Source of the DNA: Fibrobacterota bacterium
Lineage (GTDB): Bacteria; Fibrobacterota; Fibrobacteria; UBA11236
Direction: 5' to 3'
DNA: 64,000 nt
NCBI GenBank assembly: GCA_947482115.1
Contig: CANKII010000004.1
Span: forward strand, 62,001 to 126,000
Below the pieces are notes generated by a model, which ran no database searches, was not told the origin of the DNA, and saw nothing but the letters and a program-made list of their open reading frames with translations. The translations under genes and the position numbers were made by a program. Positions 24,516 to 33,954 of the stretch are shown one piece after another (positions within the stretch are counted from its first letter, which is position 1; each line of letters opens with the position of its first letter).

Positions 24516-25354
24516 ATTTCGGTTACCGGGAACAGACGTTACCCCAGTCCATTCGCATCCTGTTGATCCTCAACGTCGCCATTTTTTTCATCGACTACAT
24601 CACGCACGGAGCGTATCTGTTTCCGTGGATGGCGCTCGATCCCCAACTCGTGACTCACGGACATTATCAATACTGGCGGATTTTCACCTACATGTTCGTG
24701 CATGATCACGGCAGTTTCATGCACATCCTGTTCAACATGCTGACTTTGTGGATGTTCGGCACTCCGGTTGCGCAGCAAATGGGCGACAAGCGATTTTGGA
24801 GATTTTACATCCTTGCCGGAGTCTTTGCCGGATTCTGCTCTCTGCTGTTTTACGCCGTCACGCGAAACGATGCCATCGTCATCGGCGCCTCCGGAGCCAT
24901 CTTCGCCGTGATGTTTGCTTTTGCCCGCTTCTTTCCTACGAGTCAAATCCTGCTGTTCTTTTTCTTCCCCGTGTCCGCCAAATACGCCGTGCTCATTATC
25001 GGAGCCATTGAACTCATGCTCATCACCAGCAACGACCACATCGCCCATATCGCGCATTTGGGCGGAGCACTCTTTGCATGGTTGTATCTGCGTTGGGACA
25101 ACGGAGGCGACGGCCTTTTTGATGGATGGAAGCAATGGCAAACACGCCGCCGCTGGGAAAAAGCCCGGCGCGAAACTGAAAAAATGGAAGCTGTGATGGA
25201 GGACATCGATCCCATTCTTGAAAAAATCGCCCGGCACGGCATTCAATCCCTGTCGCGCGACGAAAAAGAAAAACTGGATCGGGTCAGCGAGCTCAAACGC
25301 AAACAGCGCAGCACCAATATCGTGTCGTTTGAGGATTACCGATCCAGAAGGTGA
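24512..25354 (+). CDS. Rhomboid-family intramembrane serine protease
   Basis: 280 aa with six predicted TM helices. The HN-type loop is HDHGSFMHILFNMLTLWMFG, the catalytic serine lies in GASGAIFAVMFAF, and the catalytic His is in HIAHLGGALFAWLYL. The cytoplasmic C-terminal tail (about residues 205-280) is charged, with SRDEKEKLDRVSEL, as in many bacterial rhomboids. Substrates unknown. Confidence 0.9.
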   Translation: MNFGYREQTLPQSIRILLILNVAIFFIDYITHGAYLFPWMALDPQLVTHGHYQYWRIFTYMFVHDHGSFMHILFNMLTLWMFGTPVAQQMGDKRFWRFYILAGVFAGFCSLLFYAVTRNDAIVIGASGAIFAVMFAFARFFPTSQILLFFFFPVSAKYAVLIIGAIELMLITSNDHIAHIAHLGGALFAWLYLRWDNGGDGLFDGWKQWQTRRRWEKARRETEKMEAVMEDIDPILEKIARHGIQSLSRDEKEKLDRVSELKRKQRSTNIVSFEDYRSRR

Positions 25355-25386
25355 GCCCTTTCGCGAGGTTGCTCTCTTGAAGGAGC

Positions 25387-25515
25387 CTACTCCTTCCGCC
25401 CCAATATCTTCCCAAATACCACGCTCGACAGAATCATCAACAGAATAAACACCGCGACGATGCAGGGTCCCGCCGACCAGTCCAGGCGCAACGAGGCTTC
25501 AAGCCCCAACACACA
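25387..25515 (-). pseudogene. Remnant of a ZnuB/MntB-type metal ABC transporter permease (C-terminus)
   Basis: The minus-strand frame ending at TAG 25387 reads GLEASLRLDWSAGPCIVAVF then ILLMILSSVVFGKILGRKE, which resembles the last TM helix and tail of zinc/manganese ABC permeases (S-Y-x-L-D-W-P-S-G-P pattern). Upstream of about 25515 the frame is closed by a stop and resemblance ends, so only about 40 residues remain. No ATPase or binding-protein gene is nearby. Confidence 0.5.
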
Positions 25516-25781
25516 ACCCATCCGCATTCACAACAGGATTTGTGGAACCGGAATCACCGGTTTGATACGCGATTTCTGAACTTGGATAAATATCGTCCAG
25601 GGCATGCCACGCGGCGGTCATTCCCAACAGCAAATACAGCAATGCCAGCGGTGCACGAAGCTTGTGACTTGCGTCCCGCATATGCCATATGACTGAGAAT
25701 AGATTTACCAAGAAGACGGAATATACAAGATTCTTCGCCTTCCCCCTTTCGTCCGGAAAGGCGGAGGCAATGGGGAAAGCG
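25516..25781. other. Intergenic stretch without a convincing gene
   Basis: A minus-strand frame at 25499-25711 (70 codons) has a hydrophobic middle (LALLYLLLGMTAAWHAL) but no ribosome binding site or family resemblance, and it runs into the permease remnant. The rest contains an imperfect GC-rich repeat near 25740-25780 (CCTTCCCCCTTTCGTCCGG). Likely decayed sequence. Confidence 0.4.
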
Positions 25782-26540
25782 TCAGAATGTAAAGGGAATG
25801 CGCACCTTGAAAATCACCGGCCAATTTTTGCCCGTGATGAAAAAAAACTTTTTTCGAGTATCATAAGCAATGCCATTGAGCACGTCATCCCTTGAACGCC
25901 GATGGCTTCTAGAGACCAGATCCGATGCGTCTACCACTGCCAGCACACGGCCATCATGTGGATCGACAATGATCAGCGAATCCGAATACCAGATATTGGC
26001 CACTATTTTATTGGCCACACCTTCGAGTTCATTCAGGCGCTCAACAGGCCTTCCCTCAAGCTTCACTGGTACCTTCCCGGTAATCTTGAAAGCGCCGTTA
26101 CGGCGGAAAAGCGTGTCAGAACCGTTGCTCATCCAGATGTTCTGGCCTAATGTTGCGAGACCCCAACCTTCGCCGGAATAGTTGAAATGTGCAGGACGGC
26201 CCCAACTTTTCATCGGATAACGAAAAGCAACGCCCTCCTTCCATGTCAGTTGGATCAATTCACCGTGAAATTGCGCCAACCCTTCCGCAAAGTATTGTTG
26301 CGGCACTGTTTGAATGTGTAATATCGTACCCGTATTGGGGTTCAATTCCCGCAACGAGGATTTCCCATACAAACCCGTGCTTTCAAAAAGCTTTCCGTCG
26401 ATCCAAATCAAACCCTGCGTGAATGCGGCCGAATCGTGTGGAATCTCCGAGATGATTTGGGGTTTAATCAAGGGAGGTGCAGACCATTGCGCCTGTGCCA
26501 GCGCCAAGCCCAACCCGAACAGTAAAATGGTGAACTGCAT
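25782..26540 (-). CDS. Secreted glutaminyl-peptide cyclotransferase (glutamine cyclotransferase family)
   Basis: 252 aa with signal peptide (cleavage near ALAQAQ). Five-bladed propeller family that cyclises N-terminal Gln to pyroglutamate. Blade motifs are clear: HDSAAFTQGLIW, FESTGLYGKSSLRE, QLTWKEGVAFRY, YSGEGWGLA, RLNELEGV, IWYSDSLIIVDP, VLNGIAYD and FFITGKNWP. These give the conserved active-site Glu and Asp positions. It lies 18 bp after the DUF2341 protein. Pyroglutamate caps protect secreted proteins in FCB bacteria, which fits the exported neighbours. Confidence 0.87.
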   Translation of the reverse strand: MQFTILLFGLGLALAQAQWSAPPLIKPQIISEIPHDSAAFTQGLIWIDGKLFESTGLYGKSSLRELNPNTGTILHIQTVPQQYFAEGLAQFHGELIQLTWKEGVAFRYPMKSWGRPAHFNYSGEGWGLATLGQNIWMSNGSDTLFRRNGAFKITGKVPVKLEGRPVERLNELEGVANKIVANIWYSDSLIIVDPHDGRVLAVVDASDLVSRSHRRSRDDVLNGIAYDTRKKFFFITGKNWPVIFKVRIPFTF

Positions 26541-26558
26541 TACAGGGTAAATGTACTC

Positions 26559-27893
26559 TCAACGAATAAGCGTCACTCTGTGTTCCGCCTTGGCCCCGGA
26601 TTTCCATGCCTTTCCGTGTCGTGTTTTGTGACCCAAAACATCTGAAACGAAAATTTTCGCGCTATGTGATTGTTTGGAAATCGATGGAATAATCGCTGTG
26701 GGTACCAGAGAAGTGCCAAGGGTCACGGCATTCACACCCGGTTTTTGTGTCTGGTAACAAAGTTTCACCCAATCCCGCGAACGCACCGTTTTGGACACGG
26801 TCAATTCATCAAGGGATCCATTCCAGTACCGGGAAAGTGTCGCTCCATTGGGAGGCGATGTGTTCGAGGGCAAGGTCCCGATGAAGACATTAAAATTCTC
26901 ATTGCGCCCGTTGTTGTTCATGTTGACATACGCCGATACGCTTATCGGGTTGCCGTCATAAAAAAGGGTTTCGGCGATTGCCCCCATAACAGCCGCCCCT
27001 TTATAGGTTCCCATGAGGTGATGCCAACTTCCCACGCTGCCATTCGCGGTGACGGCCGGGAAGCCGGCAGTTGGAAACCCGGTCGATCGGGCGTTCAGAA
27101 AGGTGTTATTGCCACGCGCTTCCACCACCCAATATTTCGGAGTTGCCGCATTATCCTGTGCTTCAAAGGTCCATTGATTATCGCCCTTGTTCATAATCAC
27201 AATTCCGGAACCCGCCACGGCTGGAACAGCCGCGACATATAACCACGCTGAAACCGTGAAATTATCCGTGAGATGAAAGTTTAAAACTCCGGTCGCGGAA
27301 TTAAGTACCGTGAAATACTGCGTCGTTCCATCAAAAGTCCGTGCCAGACCGACTGCACCGGAGGGATTGTTCGCGGGAGCACCGGTATTTGTGGCGACAA
27401 GACCGTCCACCGTGGCATCCGTTTCATTACCGGTACCGCCGTTCATGTGCCATACGGCCCGAAAGCCATTCACGGTATCGAACACAGCAGCCCCATTGGA
27501 ACTGTCCGCAGCACCGATTTTCCCCCAATACATTCGAATGGGTGTAGTGAGAAGGTAGCCCGCGATACTCGGAACCAGAACCCAGAATTCCGCGACGTGA
27601 TTTACCGCATCCCATCGTTCCCGTTGATGTTTTAATCGCGTGACACCATTCGAAGTGGTGAAGCGGATGTCCGCGCCGTTGGCAGTCGCTTGGGTGAAAA
27701 CATCCGTGTTGGCCGCAGTCAAGCGCACCAGAAGGGGGAAATTAGCGACCGTAGCGGCCACATTGGCCCCGCCATTCACCGTATCGGCTGTAGTGTTGAT
27801 ACTGATGGCTTTATAGTGAGACCATGATGAATAATTCTCCTGGGCGGATACACAAGCAACAGCCAGCAGAATTCCCCATAATTTTATTTTCAT
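26559..27893 (-). CDS. Secreted DUF2341 + LamG-like protein
   Basis: 444 aa. Signal peptide (LLAVACVSAQ), then a DUF2341 domain (ENYSSWSHYKAISINT, FPLLVRLTAANTDVF, ADIRFT, EFWVLVPSI, RMYWGK) and a concanavalin-like LamG domain (GLARTFDGTTQYF, FTVSAWLYV, SWHHLMGTYKG, GSLDELTVSKTVRS). DUF2341-LamG proteins are secreted and probably bind carbohydrate or surfaces. The C-terminus (KIFVSDVLGHKTRH, ending RVTLIR) looks like an eroded sorting module. Paralogue of 53813-55783, sharing most of the first 150 residues. Confidence 0.8.
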   Translation of the reverse strand: MKIKLWGILLAVACVSAQENYSSWSHYKAISINTTADTVNGGANVAATVANFPLLVRLTAANTDVFTQATANGADIRFTTSNGVTRLKHQRERWDAVNHVAEFWVLVPSIAGYLLTTPIRMYWGKIGAADSSNGAAVFDTVNGFRAVWHMNGGTGNETDATVDGLVATNTGAPANNPSGAVGLARTFDGTTQYFTVLNSATGVLNFHLTDNFTVSAWLYVAAVPAVAGSGIVIMNKGDNQWTFEAQDNAATPKYWVVEARGNNTFLNARSTGFPTAGFPAVTANGSVGSWHHLMGTYKGAAVMGAIAETLFYDGNPISVSAYVNMNNNGRNENFNVFIGTLPSNTSPPNGATLSRYWNGSLDELTVSKTVRSRDWVKLCYQTQKPGVNAVTLGTSLVPTAIIPSISKQSHSAKIFVSDVLGHKTRHGKAWKSGAKAEHRVTLIR

Positions 27894-27918
27894 GGCCTCT
27901 CCCTATCCGAAAAAAGTA

Positions 27919-29475
27919 TTACGGTGCAATGTTCGAGGAATCGGCACTTGGAATCCTGAAGAAGTAAAAACCCGCGGCACGACTGGAACCCGGATCCATC
28001 CAGAAAACCGGACCCGTTGCGCCCGCATGCACCGGAAGATCACGCCCCCGCAAATCCCACAAGTGTGTTCCGGAAAAATTCAGACCGGGACGCCAGCGCA
28101 TTGTGGCACGGGAACTGGCGCGATCCCAGACAAACGAACCTATTCCGGAACCCCCCGAGGATAAAATTCGACTCGCCTCATTTGCCCTCACCAATCCGTA
28201 ACCCGAAGCACTGTCGGGGTGCAATGTTTTTGACGCAGTGGACATAAGTGCCAAGCGGATGGTTTGTGCGGAAATTGTCGGGTGTAACTGACGAAGGAGT
28301 GCTCCAATTCCAGCCACCACTGGGGCGGCAAAACTCGTCCCCCCCTGATATTCAACCCCTGAAGTCGTCTTGGGATCTGCAGTCGGTGTGGCACAGGCAT
28401 TGGGTCCGATGGACGCCACATCCGGCTTGACTCGATGATCATAGGTGGGGCCGGTTCCAGAATAGGAACAAGGCTTGAGATTCAAGTCCAATATTCCCAC
28501 GCTCAAAACGCTGTCCGCATCGGCAGGAGCAGTAATGGTCGGACCGCTGGCGCGAGTCGGGCCTTCATTGCCCATCGAAACGCAAAGAAGAACGCCGCGT
28601 CGTGCCGCACCCAGAGCGGCAATGGAAGAAGGTCTTGTGCGACCATTCATGGAGGCATAAGGAATATCCGGACTACCATCGCTGTAATCATAGCGATACC
28701 CCAGACTGATGCTGATGACTTGCGCACCCGAATCCACCGCCCGCTCCATGGCTGCGGCAACGTAGTCCTCCTCGACATAGGTTTCACTCGCTCCGTTTTC
28801 AGCGCGATAGAGAAGATATTTCGCGTCAGGAACAAGGCCTTCAAAAGTCGCAGTCTTTCCCGCCAGCAATGACAAAACCGCAGCGCCATGGCTTTCAGTG
28901 AATGTGTCGCGGACCACAGTATTTTTGTTCGCGACGAAGTCCCGTTGATCCACGATAAGCCCGGCCTGCTTGAGGTGGGCAAAGGCCTCGTGCTTCAAAT
29001 CAAAATCGACGTCAATAACCGCAATGCGCAATCCCTGGCCGGCGCTTTGTCCGGCAGGAAGAGCTGTGCGCAACAAGGAAGCTTGCGTAGTATCAAATGC
29101 TTGTTGAAAAGATCCGAAAGCAGATGCCACACCCGCTTTGGCCAACCCGCTTCCGACAGGAATGCGTGGTAAATGGTTGTAAGGCGCCTTATGTGGCATG
29201 CCTTCAACATGGCGCACAATGGCCATCCGATTCAAGTCCGATATATTTTTAGGATCGATCCAACCCGAAACTCGGTTCTGCCACTTTAGAGAAATATCCG
29301 GCGTAAAACCCGCATGACGCAATTGTTGTAAATAGGGTGCGTATACCGGCAGGTCTTCCCATGCCCGACCTGCAACGGAAGACGGCCCCTTATCCCTTAA
29401 TTCCACCCAAACCTTGACAGGCTGAGACGCAAAAATCGCGGTGAATCCGAAGGTCAACAAATAGAGCAGGCGCAC
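27919..29475 (-). CDS. Secreted subtilisin-like serine protease (S8)
   Basis: 518 aa with signal peptide (YLLTFGFTAIFA). Catalytic triad: Asp in RIAVIDVDFDLKH, His in ESHGAAVLSLLAG, Ser in YQGGTSFAAPVVAG; the oxyanion Asn is in SMGNEGP. The N-terminal VKVWVELRDKGP resembles the inhibitor-like propeptide of FCB subtilases. The C-terminal region (THLWDLRGRDLPVH, AAGFYFFRIP) resembles a sorting domain. It is divergent from trpE, with only 32 bp between. Confidence 0.9.
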   Translation of the reverse strand: MRLLYLLTFGFTAIFASQPVKVWVELRDKGPSSVAGRAWEDLPVYAPYLQQLRHAGFTPDISLKWQNRVSGWIDPKNISDLNRMAIVRHVEGMPHKAPYNHLPRIPVGSGLAKAGVASAFGSFQQAFDTTQASLLRTALPAGQSAGQGLRIAVIDVDFDLKHEAFAHLKQAGLIVDQRDFVANKNTVVRDTFTESHGAAVLSLLAGKTATFEGLVPDAKYLLYRAENGASETYVEEDYVAAAMERAVDSGAQVISISLGYRYDYSDGSPDIPYASMNGRTRPSSIAALGAARRGVLLCVSMGNEGPTRASGPTITAPADADSVLSVGILDLNLKPCSYSGTGPTYDHRVKPDVASIGPNACATPTADPKTTSGVEYQGGTSFAAPVVAGIGALLRQLHPTISAQTIRLALMSTASKTLHPDSASGYGLVRANEASRILSSGGSGIGSFVWDRASSRATMRWRPGLNFSGTHLWDLRGRDLPVHAGATGPVFWMDPGSSRAAGFYFFRIPSADSSNIAP

Positions 29476-29507
29476 ACCCTTAAACTATTATTAGAGAACC
29501 GTATTTA

Positions 29508-31010
29508 GTGGGGTTTTTCGCCGTGATTCAGTCAATTGACAATGTCCGTTCCGAGATGGAGCGGCTGGGGTGTAATGTCTATCCCGTGTCCAAGGATTTC
29601 CTGCCGGACCTGGAGACACCCATTACAGCTTTGATGAAACTTCGCAACCCCGGCGGCCGGACATTCCTGCTGGAAAGTGTGGAGATTGGTGAAAAGCTGG
29701 CGCGCTATTCCTTTCTGGGCCGCGATCCGCTCTATGTGTTCCGCGCTCGCGCTCGTCGCATCGAGATTCTGGGCAAAGAGTCCAAATCCTTTGAAGGGGA
29801 TGCACTCCAAGAATTGCGAACCTTTCTTGCGCGTTTTCGCGGAGTGGAAGATGCCAACCTTCCCGCCTTCGCGGGCGGCGCGGTGGGTTTCTTCGCTTAT
29901 GATGCCATCCGGTTGATGGAAAAGATTCCCGAACAAGGACGTGATGATTACGGATTGAACGATTTGGATTTTGGGATTTACGAAGCCTTCTTAGTCTTTG
30001 ATCATTTGAAACATCAATTGCGCATCGTGGCCAATGTCATGCCGGATGAATTCGGCGGACTCGAACCCGCTTACAAACGCGCCTTAACTTTGATCGAAAA
30101 ATTGGAACGCGATCTCAATGTGCCCAATCCTGACAGCTCGAAAATGCATTCCGATCCCCGGCAGGAATTTTCCGGCAAGAGCTGGGTTTCCAACATGACG
30201 CAGGGTCGCTTCATCGCCGGAGTCAACGAATGCAAGGAATACATCCGCGCCGGAGATGCCTTTCAAATCGTTTTGTCGCAGCGGTTTCAAATGAAGACTG
30301 CGGCGCAGGCCGTTTCGATTTACCGGTATTTGCGGAGCATCAATCCGTCGCCGTACATGTATTACCTCGACTATGGCGACTTTGAAATCGTGGGTGCGTC
30401 TCCGGAAACTTTGGTGAAGGTGCAGAACGGCTTTGCAGAAACCAAACCCATTGCGGGAACGCGACCGCGCGGGTCGGATGAAGCGAAGGATGCCGCATTG
30501 GCGGAAGAGTTGCTCAAGGATCCCAAGGAAATCGCCGAGCATATCATGCTTGTGGATTTGGGCCGCAATGATTTGGGCCGCGTCTGCGCTTATGGCAGTG
30601 TTTCAGTTCCGCAGTTCATGCAAATCGAGCGGCTCAGTCATGTCATGCATATCGTTTCACGGGTGACGGGACAACTCAAGAAGGAGGCACATTCCCTCGA
30701 TGCGTTGATGTCCTGTTTGCCGGCAGGAACACTTTCTGGGGCGCCGAAAATCCGTGCCATGCAAATCATCGACGGGTTGGAACCGACGCGACGCGGCATT
30801 TACGGCGGCGCGGTGTGCTATCTCGACTTTCGCGGAAACCTCGACTCCTGCATCGCCATTCGCACCTTGATGCTCAAGGACGGTATCGCGTATGCGCAGG
30901 CCGGCGGCGGACTCGTGGCCGACTCCGTGCCACAAACTGAATACGAGGAAACGCTTCACAAGGCGCGCGCCGCCATGCTGGCCGTGGAACGCGCAGAGGC
31001 GGATTTATGA
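29508..31010 (+). CDS. trpE: Anthranilate synthase component I
   Basis: Chorismate to anthranilate with TrpG ammonia; first step of tryptophan synthesis. 500 aa. The N-terminal feedback-site region has [18 protein letters not shown] (LLES Trp-binding motif). The catalytic domain has [62 protein letters not shown] and [14 protein letters not shown] 29508 is the first start; GTG 29523 is possible. No Trp-rich leader peptide is seen in the short upstream gap. Confidence 0.95.
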   Translation: MGFFAVIQSIDNVRSEMERLGCNVYPVSKDFLPDLETPITALMKLRNPGGRTFLLESVEIGEKLARYSFLGRDPLYVFRARARRIEILGKESKSFEGDALQELRTFLARFRGVEDANLPAFAGGAVGFFAYDAIRLMEKIPEQGRDDYGLNDLDFGIYEAFLVFDHLKHQLRIVANVMPDEFGGLEPAYKRALTLIEKLERDLNVPNPDSSKMHSDPRQEFSGKSWVSNMTQGRFIAGVNECKEYIRAGDAFQIVLSQRFQMKTAAQAVSIYRYLRSINPSPYMYYLDYGDFEIVGASPETLVKVQNGFAETKPIAGTRPRGSDEAKDAALAEELLKDPKEIAEHIMLVDLGRNDLGRVCAYGSVSVPQFMQIERLSHVMHIVSRVTGQLKKEAHSLDALMSCLPAGTLSGAPKIRAMQIIDGLEPTRRGIYGGAVCYLDFRGNLDSCIAIRTLMLKDGIAYAQAGGGLVADSVPQTEYEETLHKARAAMLAVERAEADL

Positions 31011-31576
31011 TTCTCTTCCTCGACAATTACGATTCTTTCACTTACAATCTCGTGCAATATTTGGGCGAGATGCAGCCGGATTTGCGCGTGGTTCGCAATG
31101 ATCAAATGACAGTGGAAGAAGTGTTGGCATTGAAACCCTCGCATATTGTGGTGTCACCCGGGCCTTGCACTCCCGCCGAAGCGGGAATTTCCATTCCGCT
31201 CATAAAGGCAGTTCCGAAATCCATTCCGTTGCTCGGCGTATGCCTCGGACATCAATCCATTGGTGCGGCTTTTGGCGGCAACGTGATTCGCGCTGAAGCA
31301 CCCATGCACGGAAAGACTTCAACCATCGAATGCAACCAGCGCGATCTGTTTGCGGGCCTGCCGAAAACCTTCACGGCCACGCGCTATCATTCACTGATTG
31401 TGGAACGTTCCTCTCTTCCGGCGGAACTGGAGATCACCGCAACGTGCGGCGACGTGATCATGGGATTAAAGCACAGGGAACGTCCGATCTTCGGCGTGCA
31501 ATTTCATCCCGAATCCATTTTAACTGAGCATGGAAAAATCATGCTGAAAAATTTTCTTGCGGTGAAAGGTTCCTGA
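31007..31576 (+). CDS. trpG: Anthranilate synthase component II (glutamine amidotransferase)
   Basis: Class I amidotransferase supplying ammonia to TrpE, 189 aa. [18 protein letters not shown] opens the protein, the nucleophile Cys is in [11 protein letters not shown], and the His-Glu dyad is in [14 protein letters not shown] overlap with trpE. A dual role in p-aminobenzoate synthesis is possible, as in other bacteria with one such subunit. Confidence 0.94.
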   Translation: MILFLDNYDSFTYNLVQYLGEMQPDLRVVRNDQMTVEEVLALKPSHIVVSPGPCTPAEAGISIPLIKAVPKSIPLLGVCLGHQSIGAAFGGNVIRAEAPMHGKTSTIECNQRDLFAGLPKTFTATRYHSLIVERSSLPAELEITATCGDVIMGLKHRERPIFGVQFHPESILTEHGKIMLKNFLAVKGS

Positions 31577-31577
31577 A

Positions 31578-32618
31578 ATGGACACGGCGTTATTGGGCAA
31601 ATTGATTCGCGGGGAAAATCTTTCCTTTGCCGAAATGCAATCGGCCATGGAAGGCATCGTGGAAGGCCGATGGACTCCTGCGCAAATCGCGGGTTTCCTG
31701 ATCGCCTTGCGCATCAAGGGCGAAACGCCGGAAGAAATCGCCGCCGCCGCGCAAGCTTTGCGTTCCAATGCGATCAAGGTTCCCGTCACGCGCTCGAATG
31801 TCATCGACACTTGCGGTACGGGCGGGGATCACAGTGGGACGTTCAACATCTCCACTGCCGCCGCCATTGTGGCTGCATCCTCCGGAGCCGCCGTGGCGAA
31901 GCACGGGAATCGCGCCATCAGCAGCCGCTGTGGCAGCGCGAACGTGTTGCAGGAACTGGGCATCAACATCGAATTGACGCCGGAACAAGTCGGCGCATGC
32001 ATCGACAAAGTCGGCATTGGATTTCTCTTCGCACCGAAATTGAATCCCGGCATGAAGCATGTGGCAGGGCCGCGTCAGGAACTGGGCCAACGGACGATGT
32101 TTAATCTCATGGGCCCGCTGCTGAATCCTGCACAGGCAAAACGTCAAGTGATTGGCGTGTTCGGCAGTTCCGCGCTCTCGGCGCAGGGCGACAAGCTGAC
32201 ACGCGTGATAGCCGACGTATTGCAACGATTGGGTTCGGAACATGTGATGGTTGTATCCGGCACGGATGGGATCGACGAGATCAGTTTATGCGCTCCGACT
32301 TTGGTCGCTGAATTGAAAGACGGTGCGATTAAGGAATATATCCTGAACCCGCAAGACCTTGGATTCTCTTTGGCTACCAAGGAAGATTTACTCGGTGGAG
32401 ATGCTCCGCAAAACGCGGCCATTCTGCGCGATGTTTTCTCAGGGGCCAAAGGTCCTAAGCGCGATGTAGTCTCATTGAACGCCGCTGCCGCGCTGTATGT
32501 TTCCGGCATGGCCACGAATCTCAAAGACGGCGTAGCCAAGGTCAAGGCCGCGTTGGACGCCGGAGCTGCAAAGACGACATTGGAAAAATGGGCTGCGTTC
32601 TCACAGAACCCTGCGTAG
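31578..32618 (+). CDS. trpD: Anthranilate phosphoribosyltransferase
   Basis: Transfers phosphoribosyl from PRPP to anthranilate; 346 aa. Family signatures: AEMQSAMEGIVEG, the PRPP loop VIDTCGTGGDHSGTFNIST, KHGNRAISSRCGSANVLQELGI, FLFAPKLNPGMKHVAGPRQELGQRT and FNLMGPLLNP. Separated from trpG by one base. Confidence 0.95.
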   Translation: MDTALLGKLIRGENLSFAEMQSAMEGIVEGRWTPAQIAGFLIALRIKGETPEEIAAAAQALRSNAIKVPVTRSNVIDTCGTGGDHSGTFNISTAAAIVAASSGAAVAKHGNRAISSRCGSANVLQELGINIELTPEQVGACIDKVGIGFLFAPKLNPGMKHVAGPRQELGQRTMFNLMGPLLNPAQAKRQVIGVFGSSALSAQGDKLTRVIADVLQRLGSEHVMVVSGTDGIDEISLCAPTLVAELKDGAIKEYILNPQDLGFSLATKEDLLGGDAPQNAAILRDVFSGAKGPKRDVVSLNAAAALYVSGMATNLKDGVAKVKAALDAGAAKTTLEKWAAFSQNPA

Positions 32619-32621
32619 TTC

Positions 32622-33413
32622 ATGGAAGACATTCTCGCAAAAATCCTGAAAGACAAAGCCACACGTCTGGCCGAGCGCAAGCGCGTCCTCTCCCCTGCTG
32701 ATGCGGAGAAACAGGCGCGGGCGTTGCCTCCGCCTCGATTCAACCTGCTGGAAATCCTGCGCAGTCCCGCACTACATGGCATGCATGTCATCGCCGAGGT
32801 GAAAAAGGCCTCGCCTTCCAAAGGAATCATCCGCGAGAATTTTCACCCGCTGGAAATAGCACAGGCGTATGCACGCGGTGGGGCTTCAGCGTTGTCGGTT
32901 TTGACGGAGCAGGATTCGTTTCAAGGTTCCGATGATTATTTGCAAACCATTTCGTCATCGGTTGCTTTGCCCACATTGCGGAAAGACTTCCTCACCGAAG
33001 CGTATCAAATCTTCGAGGCCAAACTGCTTGGAGCCAGCGCTTATCTGTTGATCGTCGCCTGTCTGGAAGAATCCCAACTTCGCGATCTGATTGCATTGGG
33101 CAGCGAATTGGGTCTCACACCCTTGGTCGAAGCCCATGATGAGCAGGAAACGGAAATAGCGCTACGCGCCGGAACAACATTGCTTGGCGTCAACAATCGC
33201 AATCTGCGCACTTTCCATACTTCGTTGGACACAACCTTCCGTTTGCGCAAACTGGTTCCTGCAAACATTCCGTTTGTTTCCGAATCGGGAATCTTCAAAC
33301 GCGACGACGTGCTGCGATTAAAAGACGCAGGGGTGAACGCGGTTTTGGTCGGCGAAAGTTTGATGCGGGAATCCAACGAGGAAGCCAAGCTCCGCGAATT
33401 GCTCGGTCTATGA
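32622..33413 (+). CDS. trpC: Indole-3-glycerol phosphate synthase
   Basis: TIM-barrel enzyme closing the indole ring, 263 aa. HVIAEVKKASPSKGIIREN carries the catalytic Lys, and PTLRKDFLTEAYQI, LLGVNNRNLRTFHT, PFVSESGI and AVLVGESLMRE complete the active site. trpF, trpB and trpA are absent from the window, so the pathway genes are split. GTGA/ATGA-type overlap with the phosphatase gene. Confidence 0.95.
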   Translation: MEDILAKILKDKATRLAERKRVLSPADAEKQARALPPPRFNLLEILRSPALHGMHVIAEVKKASPSKGIIRENFHPLEIAQAYARGGASALSVLTEQDSFQGSDDYLQTISSSVALPTLRKDFLTEAYQIFEAKLLGASAYLLIVACLEESQLRDLIALGSELGLTPLVEAHDEQETEIALRAGTTLLGVNNRNLRTFHTSLDTTFRLRKLVPANIPFVSESGIFKRDDVLRLKDAGVNAVLVGESLMRESNEEAKLRELLGL

Positions 33414-33886
33414 CCAAGCTTCTCTTTGTCTGCATGGGAAATATCTGCCGGTCGCCGCTGGCTGAGGGGATTTTTCTGCATCTCGCGAAGGAACGCGGAC
33501 AACAGGATCATTATAGCATCGATTCGGCGGGCATTGGCGATTGGCATGTGGGTCATGCACCCGATCCACGATCCGAAGCCGTGGCCAATGTGCACGGCAT
33601 CAAACTGGTGTGCCGCGCACGGCAGGTGAGTACGCCGGAGGATTTTGAGGAATTCGATTTGCTGCTGGCAATGGACCGGCAAAATCAGCGGGACTTACTT
33701 CATCTTTCCCCACCGGAGCATCACGGGAAAATCCGGTTGATGCGGTCGTTTGATCCGCAAGGCGATTCGGACTCCGAAGTTCCCGATCCGTATTATGGTG
33801 GACCTAAGGGTTTCGATCATGTTTACGAAATGTTACATCGTTCCTGCAAAACGCTCCTCGATATGCTGGAAAAAGGGGATCTTTAA
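33410..33886 (+). CDS. Low-molecular-weight protein tyrosine phosphatase
   Basis: 158 aa. The P-loop near the N-terminus is LLFVCMGNICRSPLAEGIF (C-x5-R-S, Cys8 nucleophile, Arg14), and the general acid is in VPDPYYGGPKGFDHVYEM. Such enzymes dephosphorylate tyrosine kinases that control polysaccharide export, or arsenate-like substrates. No kinase or polysaccharide gene is adjacent. It overlaps trpC by 4 bp, so it is probably co-transcribed with the trp genes. Confidence 0.9.
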   Translation: MTKLLFVCMGNICRSPLAEGIFLHLAKERGQQDHYSIDSAGIGDWHVGHAPDPRSEAVANVHGIKLVCRARQVSTPEDFEEFDLLLAMDRQNQRDLLHLSPPEHHGKIRLMRSFDPQGDSDSEVPDPYYGGPKGFDHVYEMLHRSCKTLLDMLEKGDL

Positions 33887-33889
33887 AAT

Positions 33890-33919
33890 TTGATCCTTTT
33901 CGGAGAAAAACCGTATAGT
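33890..33919 (+). promoter_or_regulatory. Sigma-70-like promoter before the protease-lipoprotein cassette
   Basis: TTGATC (33890-33895) and TATAGT (33914-33919) with an 18-bp spacer lie 36 bp before ATG 33955. A strong ribosome binding site, AAGGAGGA (33943-33950), follows. Gives the three-gene cassette its own promoter apart from the trp operon. Confidence 0.6.
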
Positions 33920-33954
33920 TTAAGAGTGGGATCATTCATTTCAAGGAGGATGCC

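Noticed and set aside
25499-25711. 70-codon minus-strand frame with a hydrophobic middle
   Set aside because: No RBS, no family, and it lies in a decayed stretch beside a permease remnant.
29395-29440. TTGACAGGCTGAGAC near the subtilase start as a copy of the uvrD repeat
   Set aside because: Only a partial match without the flanking bases or an inverted partner; it could be chance.
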